From Ramlibacter sp. (GTDB lineage Bacteria; Pseudomonadota; Gammaproteobacteria; Burkholderiales; Burkholderiaceae_C), in the NCBI GenBank assembly GCA_021323335.1, contig JAJTCN010000020.1:1-55963 (forward strand): a DNA stretch of 55,963 bases, in the 5' to 3' direction. A program made the translations under genes and the position numbers. Shown here in pieces: positions 16,964 to 25,318 of this stretch (position 1 is the stretch's first letter; every line of letters starts with the position of its first letter). The notes beneath the pieces are model-generated. The model saw only the letters and a program-made list of their open reading frames with translations, was not told where the DNA came from and made no database searches.

Positions 16964-17974
16964 ATGCCAAAGAACAAGTCCACCATCTACGACCTGGCAA
17001 GGCTGGCCGATGTCTCGGCCACCACCGTCAGCGCGGTGCTGAGCGGCAATTGGCGCCAGCGGCGCATCGCGGAAGACACGGCCCGCCGGGTGCTGGCGCT
17101 GGCCGACGAGCACCGCTTCAGCGTCAACCGACAGGCCAGCGGCTTGCGCAAGAGCCGCTCCGGGCTGATCGGCATGATCATCCCGCTGCACGACAACCGC
17201 TTCTTCAGCGGCATGGCCCAGACTTTCGAGAAGCTCGCGCGGCAGCGCCACCTGTACCCCATCGTCGTCAGCACGCTGCGCGATACGGCGCTGGAGCTCG
17301 AGACGGTCCGCACGCTGATCTCGTACCGCGTGGAGTCTCTGGTGATCGCCGGGGCGACCGACCCCGACGCCATCAGCGACGTCTGCCAGGCGCACGGCGT
17401 GGAGCACGTGAACGTCGACCTTCCGGGTCGCAAGGCGACCTCCGTCATCAGCGACAACTTCTGGGGGGCGCGGCAACTCACGCTGGAGCTGATCGCGAAG
17501 TCCACGCCGCTGAAAGGCGCGGAGCGCAACAGGCCTTACTTCCTGGGTGGGCTGGCGACGGACCATGCGACGGCCCGCCGCATCGAAGGTTTTCTCGACG
17601 CGGTGCGCGCCGAGCTGCCCGACGGCGGACCCCGCCAGGTGGATGCGTGCGGCTACGAACCCGATCTCGCCGAAGCTGCGATTGCGGCGCTCTACCAGCG
17701 GCTCAAGGGCCTGCCCCGCGCGCTGTTCGTGAACTCCACCATCGCACTCGAAGGCGTGGTGCGCTTTCTCAAGACACTCCCCCACGACGAGCTGGACCAG
17801 TGTACGTTCGGCTGCTACGACTGGGATCCGTTCGGCAGCATGCTGAGCTTTCCGCTGCGCATGGTGCGGCAGAACGTCGATGGGCTGCTCGAACAAGCCT
17901 TCGCCGTGCTCGACGCCGGGGCGCCGGAGGAACCGAGGATCATCGAGATCCGGCCGCTCCTCGTGTTCGGCTGA
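16964..17974 (+). CDS. LacI-family transcriptional regulator
   Basis: Predicted DNA-binding sensor of 336 residues from ATG 16964. The helix-turn-helix is at residues 6-28 (STIYDLARLADVSATTVSAVLSG compressed across two helices), followed by a hinge helix around NRQASGLRKSRS and a periplasmic-binding-like ligand domain starting LIGMIIPL. A TTG at 16898 would add 22 residues and has a GGAGG in front of it, but would place the coding region over the candidate operator and give an atypical N-terminus, so the internal ATG is preferred. Divergence from the sulfatase/ABC/ribitol operon makes this its probable regulator, with a sugar, polyol or its phosphate as inducer. Confidence 0.88.
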   Translation: MPKNKSTIYDLARLADVSATTVSAVLSGNWRQRRIAEDTARRVLALADEHRFSVNRQASGLRKSRSGLIGMIIPLHDNRFFSGMAQTFEKLARQRHLYPIVVSTLRDTALELETVRTLISYRVESLVIAGATDPDAISDVCQAHGVEHVNVDLPGRKATSVISDNFWGARQLTLELIAKSTPLKGAERNRPYFLGGLATDHATARRIEGFLDAVRAELPDGGPRQVDACGYEPDLAEAAIAALYQRLKGLPRALFVNSTIALEGVVRFLKTLPHDELDQCTFGCYDWDPFGSMLSFPLRMVRQNVDGLLEQAFAVLDAGAPEEPRIIEIRPLLVFG

Positions 17975-18008
17975 CGGCCGCGCCGTTGGATCGCGCGCGC
18001 CGCACGCC

Positions 18009-18039
18009 TTGACCTTCACATCGTGTCAACGCTGAGACT
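18009..18039 (+). promoter_or_regulatory. MerR-type promoter upstream of the DUF4148 gene
   Basis: TTGACC (18009-18014), a 19-base spacer and GAGACT (18034-18039). The over-long 19-base spacer with TTGACCTT at its left edge matches three other sites in this region. MerR/CueR activators act on promoters with such spacers. The start codon of the DUF4148 gene is about 75 bases downstream. Confidence 0.5.
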
Positions 18040-18115
18040 TCGTTCTGTCGGTTAGCGATCTCGTCGAGATCCACCGGCCACCGGCAAACGCCGGTTCGAA
18101 CTGAAAGGTCTCATC

Positions 18116-18400
18116 ATGAACAAGTCCATCATCGCGCTGCTCCTGCTCGGCTCCACTGCCGCTTTCGCCGGCAACGCCGCCGACGAACAAATGAACCGCA
18201 CCGCCTTCGCCGGCGAGCGCACCCGCGCCGAAGTCAAGGCGGAACTGCAGCGGCTGCAGCAAGACGGCGCCATCGGCGCGCACTCGGACCTCGCTGCCTA
18301 CATGCAGCAGCCGTCCACCGTCTCCAGCCGTGACCGCGCCGACGTCCGCGCCGAGGCCGTCCAGGCCGCCCGCACCCGCGTCATCCAAGAGTCGATCTGA
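18116..18400 (+). CDS. Small secreted DUF4148-like protein
   Basis: A 94-residue protein with a signal peptide (MNKSIIALLLLGSTAAFAG) and a polar, probably helical mature part. The blocks TRAEVKAELQRLQQDGAIG and SRDRADVRAEAVQAAR match the DUF4148 pattern common in Burkholderiales, whose function is unknown. An AAAGG ribosome site precedes the ATG. Its promoter shares the TTGACC-N19 layout with the nearby RND and peroxidase operons, and a CueR-like gene follows, so metal-inducible expression in the periplasm is plausible but inferred. Confidence 0.75.
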   Translation: MNKSIIALLLLGSTAAFAGNAADEQMNRTAFAGERTRAEVKAELQRLQQDGAIGAHSDLAAYMQQPSTVSSRDRADVRAEAVQAARTRVIQESI

Positions 18401-18411
18401 TGCGCCATCGC

Positions 18412-18443
18412 GCCAGGCCGCTGTCCCGTGGACACGGCCTGGC
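18412..18443. terminator. Strong hairpin after the DUF4148 gene
   Basis: GCCAGGCCG pairs with CGGCCTGGC and the inner TGTCC with GGACA, giving a stem of about 14 pairs with one bulged base and a CGT loop. It starts 11 bases after the stop codon. No T-run follows, so it may act as a weak or factor-assisted terminator or as an mRNA-stabilising structure. Confidence 0.5.
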
Positions 18444-18518
18444 CGGCTCCTGACTTGACAGCCACGCCGCACGGGCGGAAAGTGGCGGCCCGTACCCCGC
18501 CCCCCGGGAGGGCTACCC

Positions 18519-19085
18519 ATGACGCACATGAACATCGGCGAAGCGGCGGCAGCAGCCGGCGTGACCCCGAAGATGATCCGGCACTACGAGTCGCTCGGCC
18601 TCATCCCCGACGTGCAGCGCACCGATTCCGGTTATCGCCTCTATTCCGATCGCGAAGTGGCCATGCTGCGCTTCATCCGCCAGGCCCGCACGCTGGACTT
18701 CCCCGTCAAGCAGATCGAATCCCTCCTCGCGCTCTGGCGCGCCGACGACCGCGCCAGCCGCGAGGTGAAGGCGCTCGCGCAGCAGCATCTCGACGCGCTG
18801 GAGCTGCGCCAGCGCGAGATCGACGAGATGCGCACCACGCTGTCGCACCTGGTGGCGCTGTGCAAGGGCGATGACGACCCGGACTGCGCCATCCTGGAAC
18901 AGCTGGCCGGCGCCACCGGCGAGGCGGCCACCGCCACTGCGCAGCCCGCCAGCAGGAAACTCAAGGAAGTCCGGGCCGGCACCAAGGCGCCCGCCCGCAA
19001 GCCATGCCACGAAGCTCCGGCGCCGGTGGCCCCCGGCGCCGGGCACGCAGGCCTCATGGCATGGACGCGCGGCCTCGGGACCTGA
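18519..19085 (+). CDS. CueR-like MerR-family metal regulator (copy 1)
   Basis: A 188-residue activator. The N-terminal winged helix (MNIGEAAAAAGVTPKMIRHYESLG) precedes a long dimerisation helix and a metal loop CKGDDDPDC with Cys115 and Cys123 in CueR-like spacing. Ser80 occupies the position of CueR Ser77, which marks the monovalent (Cu/Ag/Au) group, as opposed to the Cys of divalent sensors. Residue 116 is Lys, whereas CueR has Pro and GolS Ala there, so the metal preference is open. The C-terminal 50 residues are a low-complexity Ala/Pro tail with one more Cys. A GGGAGGG ribosome site favours Met 18519. It is paralogous to the regulator at 26721 and the two bracket the RND/peroxidase genes. 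Confidence 0.88.
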   Translation: MTHMNIGEAAAAAGVTPKMIRHYESLGLIPDVQRTDSGYRLYSDREVAMLRFIRQARTLDFPVKQIESLLALWRADDRASREVKALAQQHLDALELRQREIDEMRTTLSHLVALCKGDDDPDCAILEQLAGATGEAATATAQPASRKLKEVRAGTKAPARKPCHEAPAPVAPGAGHAGLMAWTRGLGT

Positions 19086-19088
19086 GGC

Positions 19089-20345
19089 TCACGGCGCCGG
19101 CGCCTGCAGCCACTTCGCATCCGCGCGCACCGGGCCGCTGAGCGTCGCCAGGAAAGCGACCAGCTGGTCGATCTCCCTGGCGCTCAGGCCCAGGGGCTTC
19201 AGCTCGCTGTGTCCCGCGGGCGCTGCCGGCGCCCGGTTGTAGTGGGCCACCACCTCGCGCAAGGTGGCGAACTGGCCCGCATGCATGTACGGCGCGCGCC
19301 CGGCCACGTTGCGCAACGACGGCACGCGGAACTGCCGCAGCTGCTGGGCGTTGCCAGCGTCCAGGAAGCGGATCTCGCCGCATTGCTCCGGCTTGGCGTC
19401 GCTATAGGGACCGAGGCAGTTGAACTCGTCCTTCAGCACCTGCTTCGCGCCGGCCAGCCGGCCGAGGTCGGCGGCCAGTCCGCGCGCCGCCGGCACGCCG
19501 GTGTTGTGGAACTCGTTGTTGGTGAACAGCGGCCCTCCGTGGCACTGCAGGCACTGCGCCTTGCCCAGGAACAGCTTCAGGCCGGCGATCTCGTCGCGCG
19601 TCATGGCGGCATCCATCTTCGCCGCGTCGCCCGTCTCCACCGCGGCGACATAGGCGTCAAAGCGCGCGGGCCCGGGTTCGATGCGGCGCTCGTAGGCAGC
19701 GATCGCCTTGCCGACGTTGGCGAAGACGCGGTTGACGCTGTCCTTCTGCGCCGGCTCCAGCGCGCGCCAGGCGGCCGCCGCTTTCGGCTCCGGCACGGGG
19801 CCGGCGTGCCGTGGCAGGCCGGCCAGCTGCGGCAACTGGCCGAACACGCTCTCGTATTCGGCGCGATACGCGTCCGCGACCAGGTGCACGTACTGCGTGC
19901 GGTCGCCGCCGTGTTCGACCGCGCTCTCCAGCGGCCCCAACGCCTGCGACCACTGGCTGTCCTTGCGGCCGTCCCAGAACTGCCAGGGACTGTGCGCCGT
20001 GCCGATGATCGTCATGGTGCGGCGGTCCGTCGTGCCCACGCCCTTGCCGAGCCGCGTGCCGTCCTGGAACAGCTTGTCGGGGAGATGGCAGCTGGCGCAG
20101 GCGACCTGGCCGTTGGCGCTGAGGCGCTGGTCGAAGAACAGGCGCTGCCCCAGTTCGGCGGCGCGCTCGCTGTCCGCCACGCGGTTGGAGGGGTCCGCGG
20201 GCGGCGGCGGCAGGCGGTCGATCGACAGCTCCCGCAGTTCCGCGCGTTCCTGCTGCGACCACTGCGGGCCGGATGCGGCCGCCAGGAACACCAGCGCGAG
20301 GATCGCCAGCAGCACGAACGCGGCCCGTTTGTCGATGCGCAACAT
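19089..20345 (-). CDS. Di-haem cytochrome c peroxidase / MauG-like protein
   Basis: A 418-residue periplasmic protein with an N-terminal membrane anchor or uncleaved signal (about residues 8-25). It has two haem c sites: CASCH (83-87) and CLQCH (265-269). The family reduces hydrogen peroxide with electrons from small cytochromes, or, in MauG relatives, oxidises protein side chains. RAPYMHAGQFATLREVVAHYN near the end is a typical CCP block. It lies eight bases after a small FixH-like gene, sharing its MerR-type promoter. The pairing of a peroxidase with CueR-like control suggests protection against metal-driven oxidative stress; this is inferred. It converges on the CueR-like gene with a three-base gap. 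Confidence 0.88.
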   Translation of the reverse strand: MLRIDKRAAFVLLAILALVFLAAASGPQWSQQERAELRELSIDRLPPPPADPSNRVADSERAAELGQRLFFDQRLSANGQVACASCHLPDKLFQDGTRLGKGVGTTDRRTMTIIGTAHSPWQFWDGRKDSQWSQALGPLESAVEHGGDRTQYVHLVADAYRAEYESVFGQLPQLAGLPRHAGPVPEPKAAAAWRALEPAQKDSVNRVFANVGKAIAAYERRIEPGPARFDAYVAAVETGDAAKMDAAMTRDEIAGLKLFLGKAQCLQCHGGPLFTNNEFHNTGVPAARGLAADLGRLAGAKQVLKDEFNCLGPYSDAKPEQCGEIRFLDAGNAQQLRQFRVPSLRNVAGRAPYMHAGQFATLREVVAHYNRAPAAPAGHSELKPLGLSAREIDQLVAFLATLSGPVRADAKWLQAPAP

Positions 20346-20353
20346 GGCGGCTC

Positions 20354-20824
20354 CTACTTCTTCAGGTCGAGGTTGAAGCGCACCCGCTCCGTGCGGCCGT
20401 CGGCGGTGATGACGAAGTCCATCACCCACCAGCCGCCCATCTGGAACTTCACGCCCTCGAGCAGGTAGTCGCCGTTGCCGAGATGGCGCGTCACGCGCGG
20501 CCGGGTGGGCAGCCCGTGCAGGTGCTGTGGCATGTCGCCGTCCACCGCGATGGCGGCGTCGGTGACGGGCGTGCCGTCGGCCCGTGCGACATGCAGGGTC
20601 CAGGCGTGCAGGCGGCCGATCGGCACGCCGCCGTCGGCGCGGTACGACACGCGATAGCCGCCTTGCGCGGAGAGGCGTTCGGCCGCGTACTCCGCCGGCG
20701 AGGCCGGCGGCCGCTGGAAGGTGAAGGGGTTGCCCGCGCCGGCGGCGCCGGCTGCCAGCAGCAGCGCGCCGAGCAGCAAGGTGCGGCGCGCCGCGAATCG
20801 GGTCGAGGGAAGGGTGGGGTTCAT
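20354..20824 (-). CDS. Secreted FixH/YtkA-like protein
   Basis: A 156-residue exported protein. The N-terminus (RFAARRTLLLGALLLAAGAAGAG) is a signal peptide with twin-arginine-like ARR. The mature domain contains HAWTLHVARADGTPV, DGDMPQHLHGLPTRP and MGGWWVMDFVITADG, the beta-sandwich pattern of FixH/YtkA-like proteins, which are often linked to copper or cytochrome biogenesis. The His/Met-rich DMPQHLHG stretch could bind a metal. A GGAG ribosome site favours the ATG at 20824 over one four codons earlier. It is first in the operon with the di-haem peroxidase and is divergent from the RND efflux genes. Confidence 0.72.
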   Translation of the reverse strand: MNPTLPSTRFAARRTLLLGALLLAAGAAGAGNPFTFQRPPASPAEYAAERLSAQGGYRVSYRADGGVPIGRLHAWTLHVARADGTPVTDAAIAVDGDMPQHLHGLPTRPRVTRHLGNGDYLLEGVKFQMGGWWVMDFVITADGRTERVRFNLDLKK

Positions 20825-20873
20825 CAGGAGCTCCATGCGTTCAGGGGTGGGTGGTCGACATGACCTGCCCGCA

Positions 20874-20904
20874 AGGTTCAACCCTCCCGCGGTGTCAAGG
20901 TCAA
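20874..20904 (-). promoter_or_regulatory. MerR-type promoter for the FixH-like/peroxidase operon
   Basis: Read on the minus strand: TTGACC (20904-20899), 19-base spacer, GAACCT (20879-20874). The first 15 bases, TTGACCTTGACACCG, are identical to the site at 26666. It is back to back with the RND promoter at 20929, so one intergenic region would serve both operons under a CueR-like activator. Confidence 0.55.
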
Positions 20905-20928
20905 GCCGCCGACCGTCCGCGCAACCGC

Positions 20929-20959
20929 TTGACCTTGTCATCGTGGCAATCGCGAGCAT
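20929..20959 (+). promoter_or_regulatory. MerR-type promoter for the RND efflux operon
   Basis: TTGACC (20929-20934), 19-base spacer, GAGCAT (20954-20959), 28 bases before the adaptor ATG. The ACCTTG half-site matches the other copies; the right half (GCAATCG) is degenerate. Confidence 0.5.
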
Positions 20960-20987
20960 CGCGGCTTCCAACCTCACGGAGACCGCC

Positions 20988-22184
20988 ATGACCCCATCGC
21001 CCGCCCCTCACGCCCCGCGTGCACCCTTCGCCCGGAGCGCCGCCGCCGTCGCACTGTCCCTGCTCGCGGCGGCCGCCATCATCGGCTGCCAGCCCGTCGT
21101 CGGCCCCGCCAGCGCGCAGGCCGCCGCTGCGGCCCCTGCGCCGTCCGTGACGGTGACGTCCGCGCGGCAGCAGGCCGTCGCGCAGCAGTTCGCGCAGGTC
21201 GGGCGGGTCGAGTCGGCGCAGCGCGTCGAGATCCGCGCGCGCGTCGGCGGGCACGTCGAAGCGGTCCTGTTCAAGGACGGCGACCTGGTGCGGGCCGGCC
21301 AGCCGCTGTTCCGCATCGACCCGCGTCCCTTCGAGGTGGCCCTGCAGCGCGCGCGGGCGGACCTGCAGCTGGCGCAGGCGAAGGAAACGTTGACGCGCAG
21401 CGAGGCCGAACGCGCGCAGCGCCTGGCCCGCGAGCAGGCCATCGCGGCCGAGGAAGTGGAGCGCCGCGTCGCCGCCCACGCGGAAGCAGTGGCGCGCACG
21501 GCCGCTGCCCAGGCCCAGGTGCAGTCCGCCGCCCTCGACCGCGAGTTCGCGACCATCACCGCGCCCCATGCGGGCCGCATCGGCCGCGCCGCCGTCACCG
21601 CGGGCAACTACGTGGCGGCCGGCGGCGCGCAAGCGCTGGCGACCCTGGCGTCGGTCGCCCCCCTGCACGTGTACTTCGAGATTGGCGATCCGGCGCTGGC
21701 CAGCGAGCTCGCCGGCCGCGGCCGCTCCGGCAAGTGGCGGGCCCAGGTGCTCGACGCGCAGGCCGGTTCGCTGCTGGCGCTGGCGCCGGTGGACTTCGTC
21801 GACAACGAGATGAGCAGCCAGACCGGCACGCTGCGCCTGCGCGCCCGCATCGACAAGCCGGTCGACGGCCTCGTGCCCGGCCAGTTCGTCCGCGTGCAGC
21901 TCGCGGGCACGCCGCGTGACAGCGTGCTGGTGCCGGAGAAGGCCATCGCTTCCGACCAGGGGCGCTCCTTCGTGCTGGTGGTGAACGCGCAGCAGCAAGT
22001 GGAATACCGGGCCGTGAAGCTGGGCGCGTCCCAGGGCGACCAGCGCGTCATCGTCGCGGGCGTCGCCGCCGGCGACTCCGTGATCGTGTCCGGGCTCATG
22101 AAGATCCGCCCCGGCATGACGGTCCGCCCGCAACCCGCCGACGCGCCGACGCAGGCGCAGGCCGGCGCCCCGAGCAAGAGCTGA
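20988..22184 (+). CDS. RND efflux periplasmic adaptor (membrane fusion protein)
   Basis: A 398-residue adaptor that links the inner-membrane pump to the outer-membrane channel. The signal region ends in AAAAIIGCQPVV; the Cys around residue 34 may be a lipobox, though the fit is not perfect. The lipoyl half-motifs VGRVESAQRVEIRARVGGHVEAVLF and ITAPHAGRIGRAAVTAGNYV flank a helical hairpin (about residues 110-185), as in AcrA/MexE. The beta-barrel and membrane-proximal domains follow. A GGAG ribosome site precedes the ATG at 20988. It is the first gene of an adaptor-pump-channel operon driven by a MerR-type promoter. Confidence 0.92.
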   Translation: MTPSPAPHAPRAPFARSAAAVALSLLAAAAIIGCQPVVGPASAQAAAAAPAPSVTVTSARQQAVAQQFAQVGRVESAQRVEIRARVGGHVEAVLFKDGDLVRAGQPLFRIDPRPFEVALQRARADLQLAQAKETLTRSEAERAQRLAREQAIAAEEVERRVAAHAEAVARTAAAQAQVQSAALDREFATITAPHAGRIGRAAVTAGNYVAAGGAQALATLASVAPLHVYFEIGDPALASELAGRGRSGKWRAQVLDAQAGSLLALAPVDFVDNEMSSQTGTLRLRARIDKPVDGLVPGQFVRVQLAGTPRDSVLVPEKAIASDQGRSFVLVVNAQQQVEYRAVKLGASQGDQRVIVAGVAAGDSVIVSGLMKIRPGMTVRPQPADAPTQAQAGAPSKS

Positions 22185-22195
22185 GGAGAGATCCC

Positions 22196-25100
22196 ATGAA
22201 ACTCGCACGCCTGTTCATCGACCGCCCGATCGTGGCGATCGTCCTGTCCCTGGTCATCCTGCTCGCCGGACTCGCCAGCCTGGGCCGGTTGCCCCTGACC
22301 GAGTACCCCAACGTGATGCCGCCCACCGTCAACGTGACGGCCACCTATCCCGGGGCCAACCCGGCGGTGCTGGCCGATACGGTGGCCACGCCGCTCGAGA
22401 CCGAACTGAACGGCCTGCCCGGCCTGCAGTACATGGGCTCGCAGTCCAGTGCCGATGGTCGCTACGCGCTGCGCCTGACGTTCGCGCAGGGGGTCGACCC
22501 CTCGCGCGCCGAAACGGAAGTGCAGAACCGCGTGGCGCGCACCATGCCGCGGCTGCCCGCCGAAGTGCAGCGGCTCGGCGTGGTCAGCGAGAAGGTGTCG
22601 CCGGACATGCTGATGGTGGTGCACCTGGTGTCGCCGGGCAACCGCTACGACCTGCTGCACCTGTCCAACTTCGCGCAGCTGAACGTGCGCGACGCGCTGA
22701 TGCGCATTCCCGGCGTGCAGACCGTCAACGTCTGGGGCGCGGGGGAATACAGCCTGCGCGTGTGGCTGGACCCGGAGCGCATGCTGGCCTTCGGCCTGGC
22801 CGCGGGCGACGTGGTGGCGGCGATCCGCGAGCAGAACATGCAGGTGGCCGCCGGCAGCGTCGGCCAGGCCGACGTCGGTGCCCGCGAGCAGTTGCCGCTG
22901 GCGGTGACCGGCCGCCTGGCGTCGCCCGAGGCGTTCCAGGACATCGTGGTGCGCACCGGCCCGAACGGCGAGCAGCTCAAGCTCTCCAGCGTCGCCCGCA
23001 TCGAGCTGGGCGCCAACCGCTACAGCCTGCGCAGCCTGCTGGACAACCAGCCGGCGGTGGGCATCCAGATCACGCAGGATCCCGCCGCCAGTGCGCTGGA
23101 GGTCGCCAGCGCGGTGCGGGCCGCGATGAAGGAGCTGCAGCATGGCTTCCCGCAAGGCATCGAGCACCGCGTGGCCTACGACCCCACCCTGTTCGTGCGC
23201 GCTTCGATCGGCAACGTGCTGCAGACGCTGGCCGAAGCCATCGTCCTGGTCGTGCTCGTGGTGCTGTTGTTCCTGCAGAACTGGCGCGCGGCGCTGATCC
23301 CCATCGCCGCCGTCCCCGTGTCGCTGGTCGGCACGCTCGCCGTCATGCACCTGCTGGGGTTCTCGCTGAACACGCTGTCGCTGTTCGGCCTGGTGATGGC
23401 GATCGGCATCGTCGTCGATGACGCGATCGTCGTGGTGGAGAACGTCGAGCGGCATCTCGCCGCCGGCCTGGCGCCGCGGGAGGCCGCGCTGCGCGCCATG
23501 CAGGAGGTGACCGGGCCGATCCTGGTGATCACCGCCGTGCTGGCGGCCGTGTTCATCCCCACCGCCTTCATGGGCGGCCTGGCGGGCGAGTTCTACCGCC
23601 AGTTCGCGCTGACGATCGCCATCTCCACGATCCTCTCCGCGGTCAATTCGCTGACGCTCAGCCCGGCGCTGTCGGCCCTGCTGCTGAAGCCGCATGCCCA
23701 TGGCGATGGGCCGATCGCCCGCCGGCTGCGGGGCTTCAACAACGCCTTCGATCGGCTGGCCTCGCGCTATGCCGTGCTCACCGCGACGGCGGTGCGCCGC
23801 GGCGCCAGGCTGCTGGTGCTGTATGCCGGCCTGCTCGCGCTGACCGTGCTCGTGTTCCAGGCCACCCCGGCCGGATTCGTGCCGGCCCAGGACAAGTACT
23901 TCCTGGTCGGCATCGTCCAGCTGCCGCCGGGTGCGTCCCTGGACCGCACCGAAGCGGTCACCCGGGAAATGACGCGCATCACCCTGGAGCAGCCAGGCGT
24001 GGAGAGCGTCGTCGCGTTCCCCGGGCTGTCCATCAACGGCTTCGTCAACAGCTCCAGTGCGGCCGTGGTCTTTGCCATGCTCGACCCCTTCGAGCAACGC
24101 AAGGACAAGACGCTGGCCGCCGGCGCGATTGCCGGCGCGTTGAATGGGAAGTTCGCCAGCATCGACGAAGGCTTCGTGGCGATCTTTCCGCCGCCCCCGG
24201 TCCCCGGGCTGGGACAGACCGGCGGCTTCAAGCTGCAGATCCAGGACCGGGCGCGGCTCGGCCCCCAGGAACTGGAGCGCGCGCTGCAGCGGGTGATGGC
24301 GGCCGCAGCCAAGGATGCGCGGCTCGCCGGACTTATGTCCGGCTATCAGGCACAGGTGCCGCAGCTGTCGGTGGAGATCGACCGCGAAAAGGCCAAGGCC
24401 ATGGGCGTGCCGCTGACCGCGGTGGCCGAAGCCATGCAGGTGTACCTGGGGTCGCTGTACGTCAACGACTTCAACCATCTCGGCCGCGCCTGGCAGGTCA
24501 ACGTGCAGGCCGACGCCAACTTCCGCGCGGATGCCGATGCACTGTCCCGCCTGTGGACGCGCAACGCGGGCGGGCAGATGGTGCCGCTGGCGACGCTGGT
24601 GAACGCCCGGACGACGGTGGGCCCCGATCCCGTCAGCCGCTACAACGGCCATGCGTCGGCCGACCTGTCCGGCGGCCCCGCACCGGGCGTCAGCGCCGGC
24701 GACGCGGTCGCGGCAATGGAGGAGATCCTGGCCCGCGAGCTGCCGGAAGGCTTCGGCTACGAATGGACCGACCTCACCTACGAACAGAAGCGCGAGGGCA
24801 AGTCGGGCCTGCTGGTCTTTCCGCTGGCGGTGGCGCTGGCCTTCCTGATCCTGGCCGCGGCCTACGGCAGCTGGTCGCTGCCGGCCGCCGTGCTGGGCAT
24901 CGTGCCGATGGTGCTGCTCGGCGCGATGGCCGGCGTCTGGGCCACCAGCGGCGACAACAACCTGTTCACGCAGATTGCCTTCGTGGTGTTGATCGGCCTG
25001 GCGACGAAGAACGCGATCCTGATCGTGGAGTTCGCACGCAAGCTGCAGTTCGAAGGGATGTCGCCGGTTGCGGCAGTCGTCGAAGCGGCCCGCCTGCGCT

Positions 25101-25318
25101 TGCGCCCGATCCTGATGACGTCGCTGGCGTTCGTGATGGGCGTGCTGCCGCTGGTGTTTGCCACCGGCGCCGGAGCGGAGATGCGGCAAGCCGTCGGCGT
25201 CGCGGTGTTCTCCGGAATGGTGGCCGTGACGGTCGCCGGCCTGCTGTTCACGCCCTTGTTCTACGTGCTGCTGCAGCGGCGCAGCGCATCCACTTCCCTG
25301 GAGGTTCGTCATGCATAA
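22196..25318 (+). CDS. RND efflux pump, HAE1 (AcrB/MexF-like) permease
   Basis: A 1040-residue inner-membrane proton-driven exporter with the usual twelve helices and two large periplasmic loops. The paired Asp408-Asp409 in GIVVDDAIVVVEN and Lys938 in GLATKNAILIVEF form the proton relay of the hydrophobe/amphiphile (HAE1) class. Heavy-metal (CusA-type) pumps lack this Asp pair, so metal ions themselves are unlikely substrates, despite the CueR-like regulator nearby. The known parallel is GesABC of Salmonella, an HAE-type pump induced by gold through the MerR protein GolS. A GAGGAGAG ribosome site precedes the start. The 3' end overlaps the channel gene by eight bases. Confidence 0.94.
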   Translation: MKLARLFIDRPIVAIVLSLVILLAGLASLGRLPLTEYPNVMPPTVNVTATYPGANPAVLADTVATPLETELNGLPGLQYMGSQSSADGRYALRLTFAQGVDPSRAETEVQNRVARTMPRLPAEVQRLGVVSEKVSPDMLMVVHLVSPGNRYDLLHLSNFAQLNVRDALMRIPGVQTVNVWGAGEYSLRVWLDPERMLAFGLAAGDVVAAIREQNMQVAAGSVGQADVGAREQLPLAVTGRLASPEAFQDIVVRTGPNGEQLKLSSVARIELGANRYSLRSLLDNQPAVGIQITQDPAASALEVASAVRAAMKELQHGFPQGIEHRVAYDPTLFVRASIGNVLQTLAEAIVLVVLVVLLFLQNWRAALIPIAAVPVSLVGTLAVMHLLGFSLNTLSLFGLVMAIGIVVDDAIVVVENVERHLAAGLAPREAALRAMQEVTGPILVITAVLAAVFIPTAFMGGLAGEFYRQFALTIAISTILSAVNSLTLSPALSALLLKPHAHGDGPIARRLRGFNNAFDRLASRYAVLTATAVRRGARLLVLYAGLLALTVLVFQATPAGFVPAQDKYFLVGIVQLPPGASLDRTEAVTREMTRITLEQPGVESVVAFPGLSINGFVNSSSAAVVFAMLDPFEQRKDKTLAAGAIAGALNGKFASIDEGFVAIFPPPPVPGLGQTGGFKLQIQDRARLGPQELERALQRVMAAAAKDARLAGLMSGYQAQVPQLSVEIDREKAKAMGVPLTAVAEAMQVYLGSLYVNDFNHLGRAWQVNVQADANFRADADALSRLWTRNAGGQMVPLATLVNARTTVGPDPVSRYNGHASADLSGGPAPGVSAGDAVAAMEEILARELPEGFGYEWTDLTYEQKREGKSGLLVFPLAVALAFLILAAAYGSWSLPAAVLGIVPMVLLGAMAGVWATSGDNNLFTQIAFVVLIGLATKNAILIVEFARKLQFEGMSPVAAVVEAARLRLRPILMTSLAFVMGVLPLVFATGAGAEMRQAVGVAVFSGMVAVTVAGLLFTPLFYVLLQRRSASTSLEVRHA

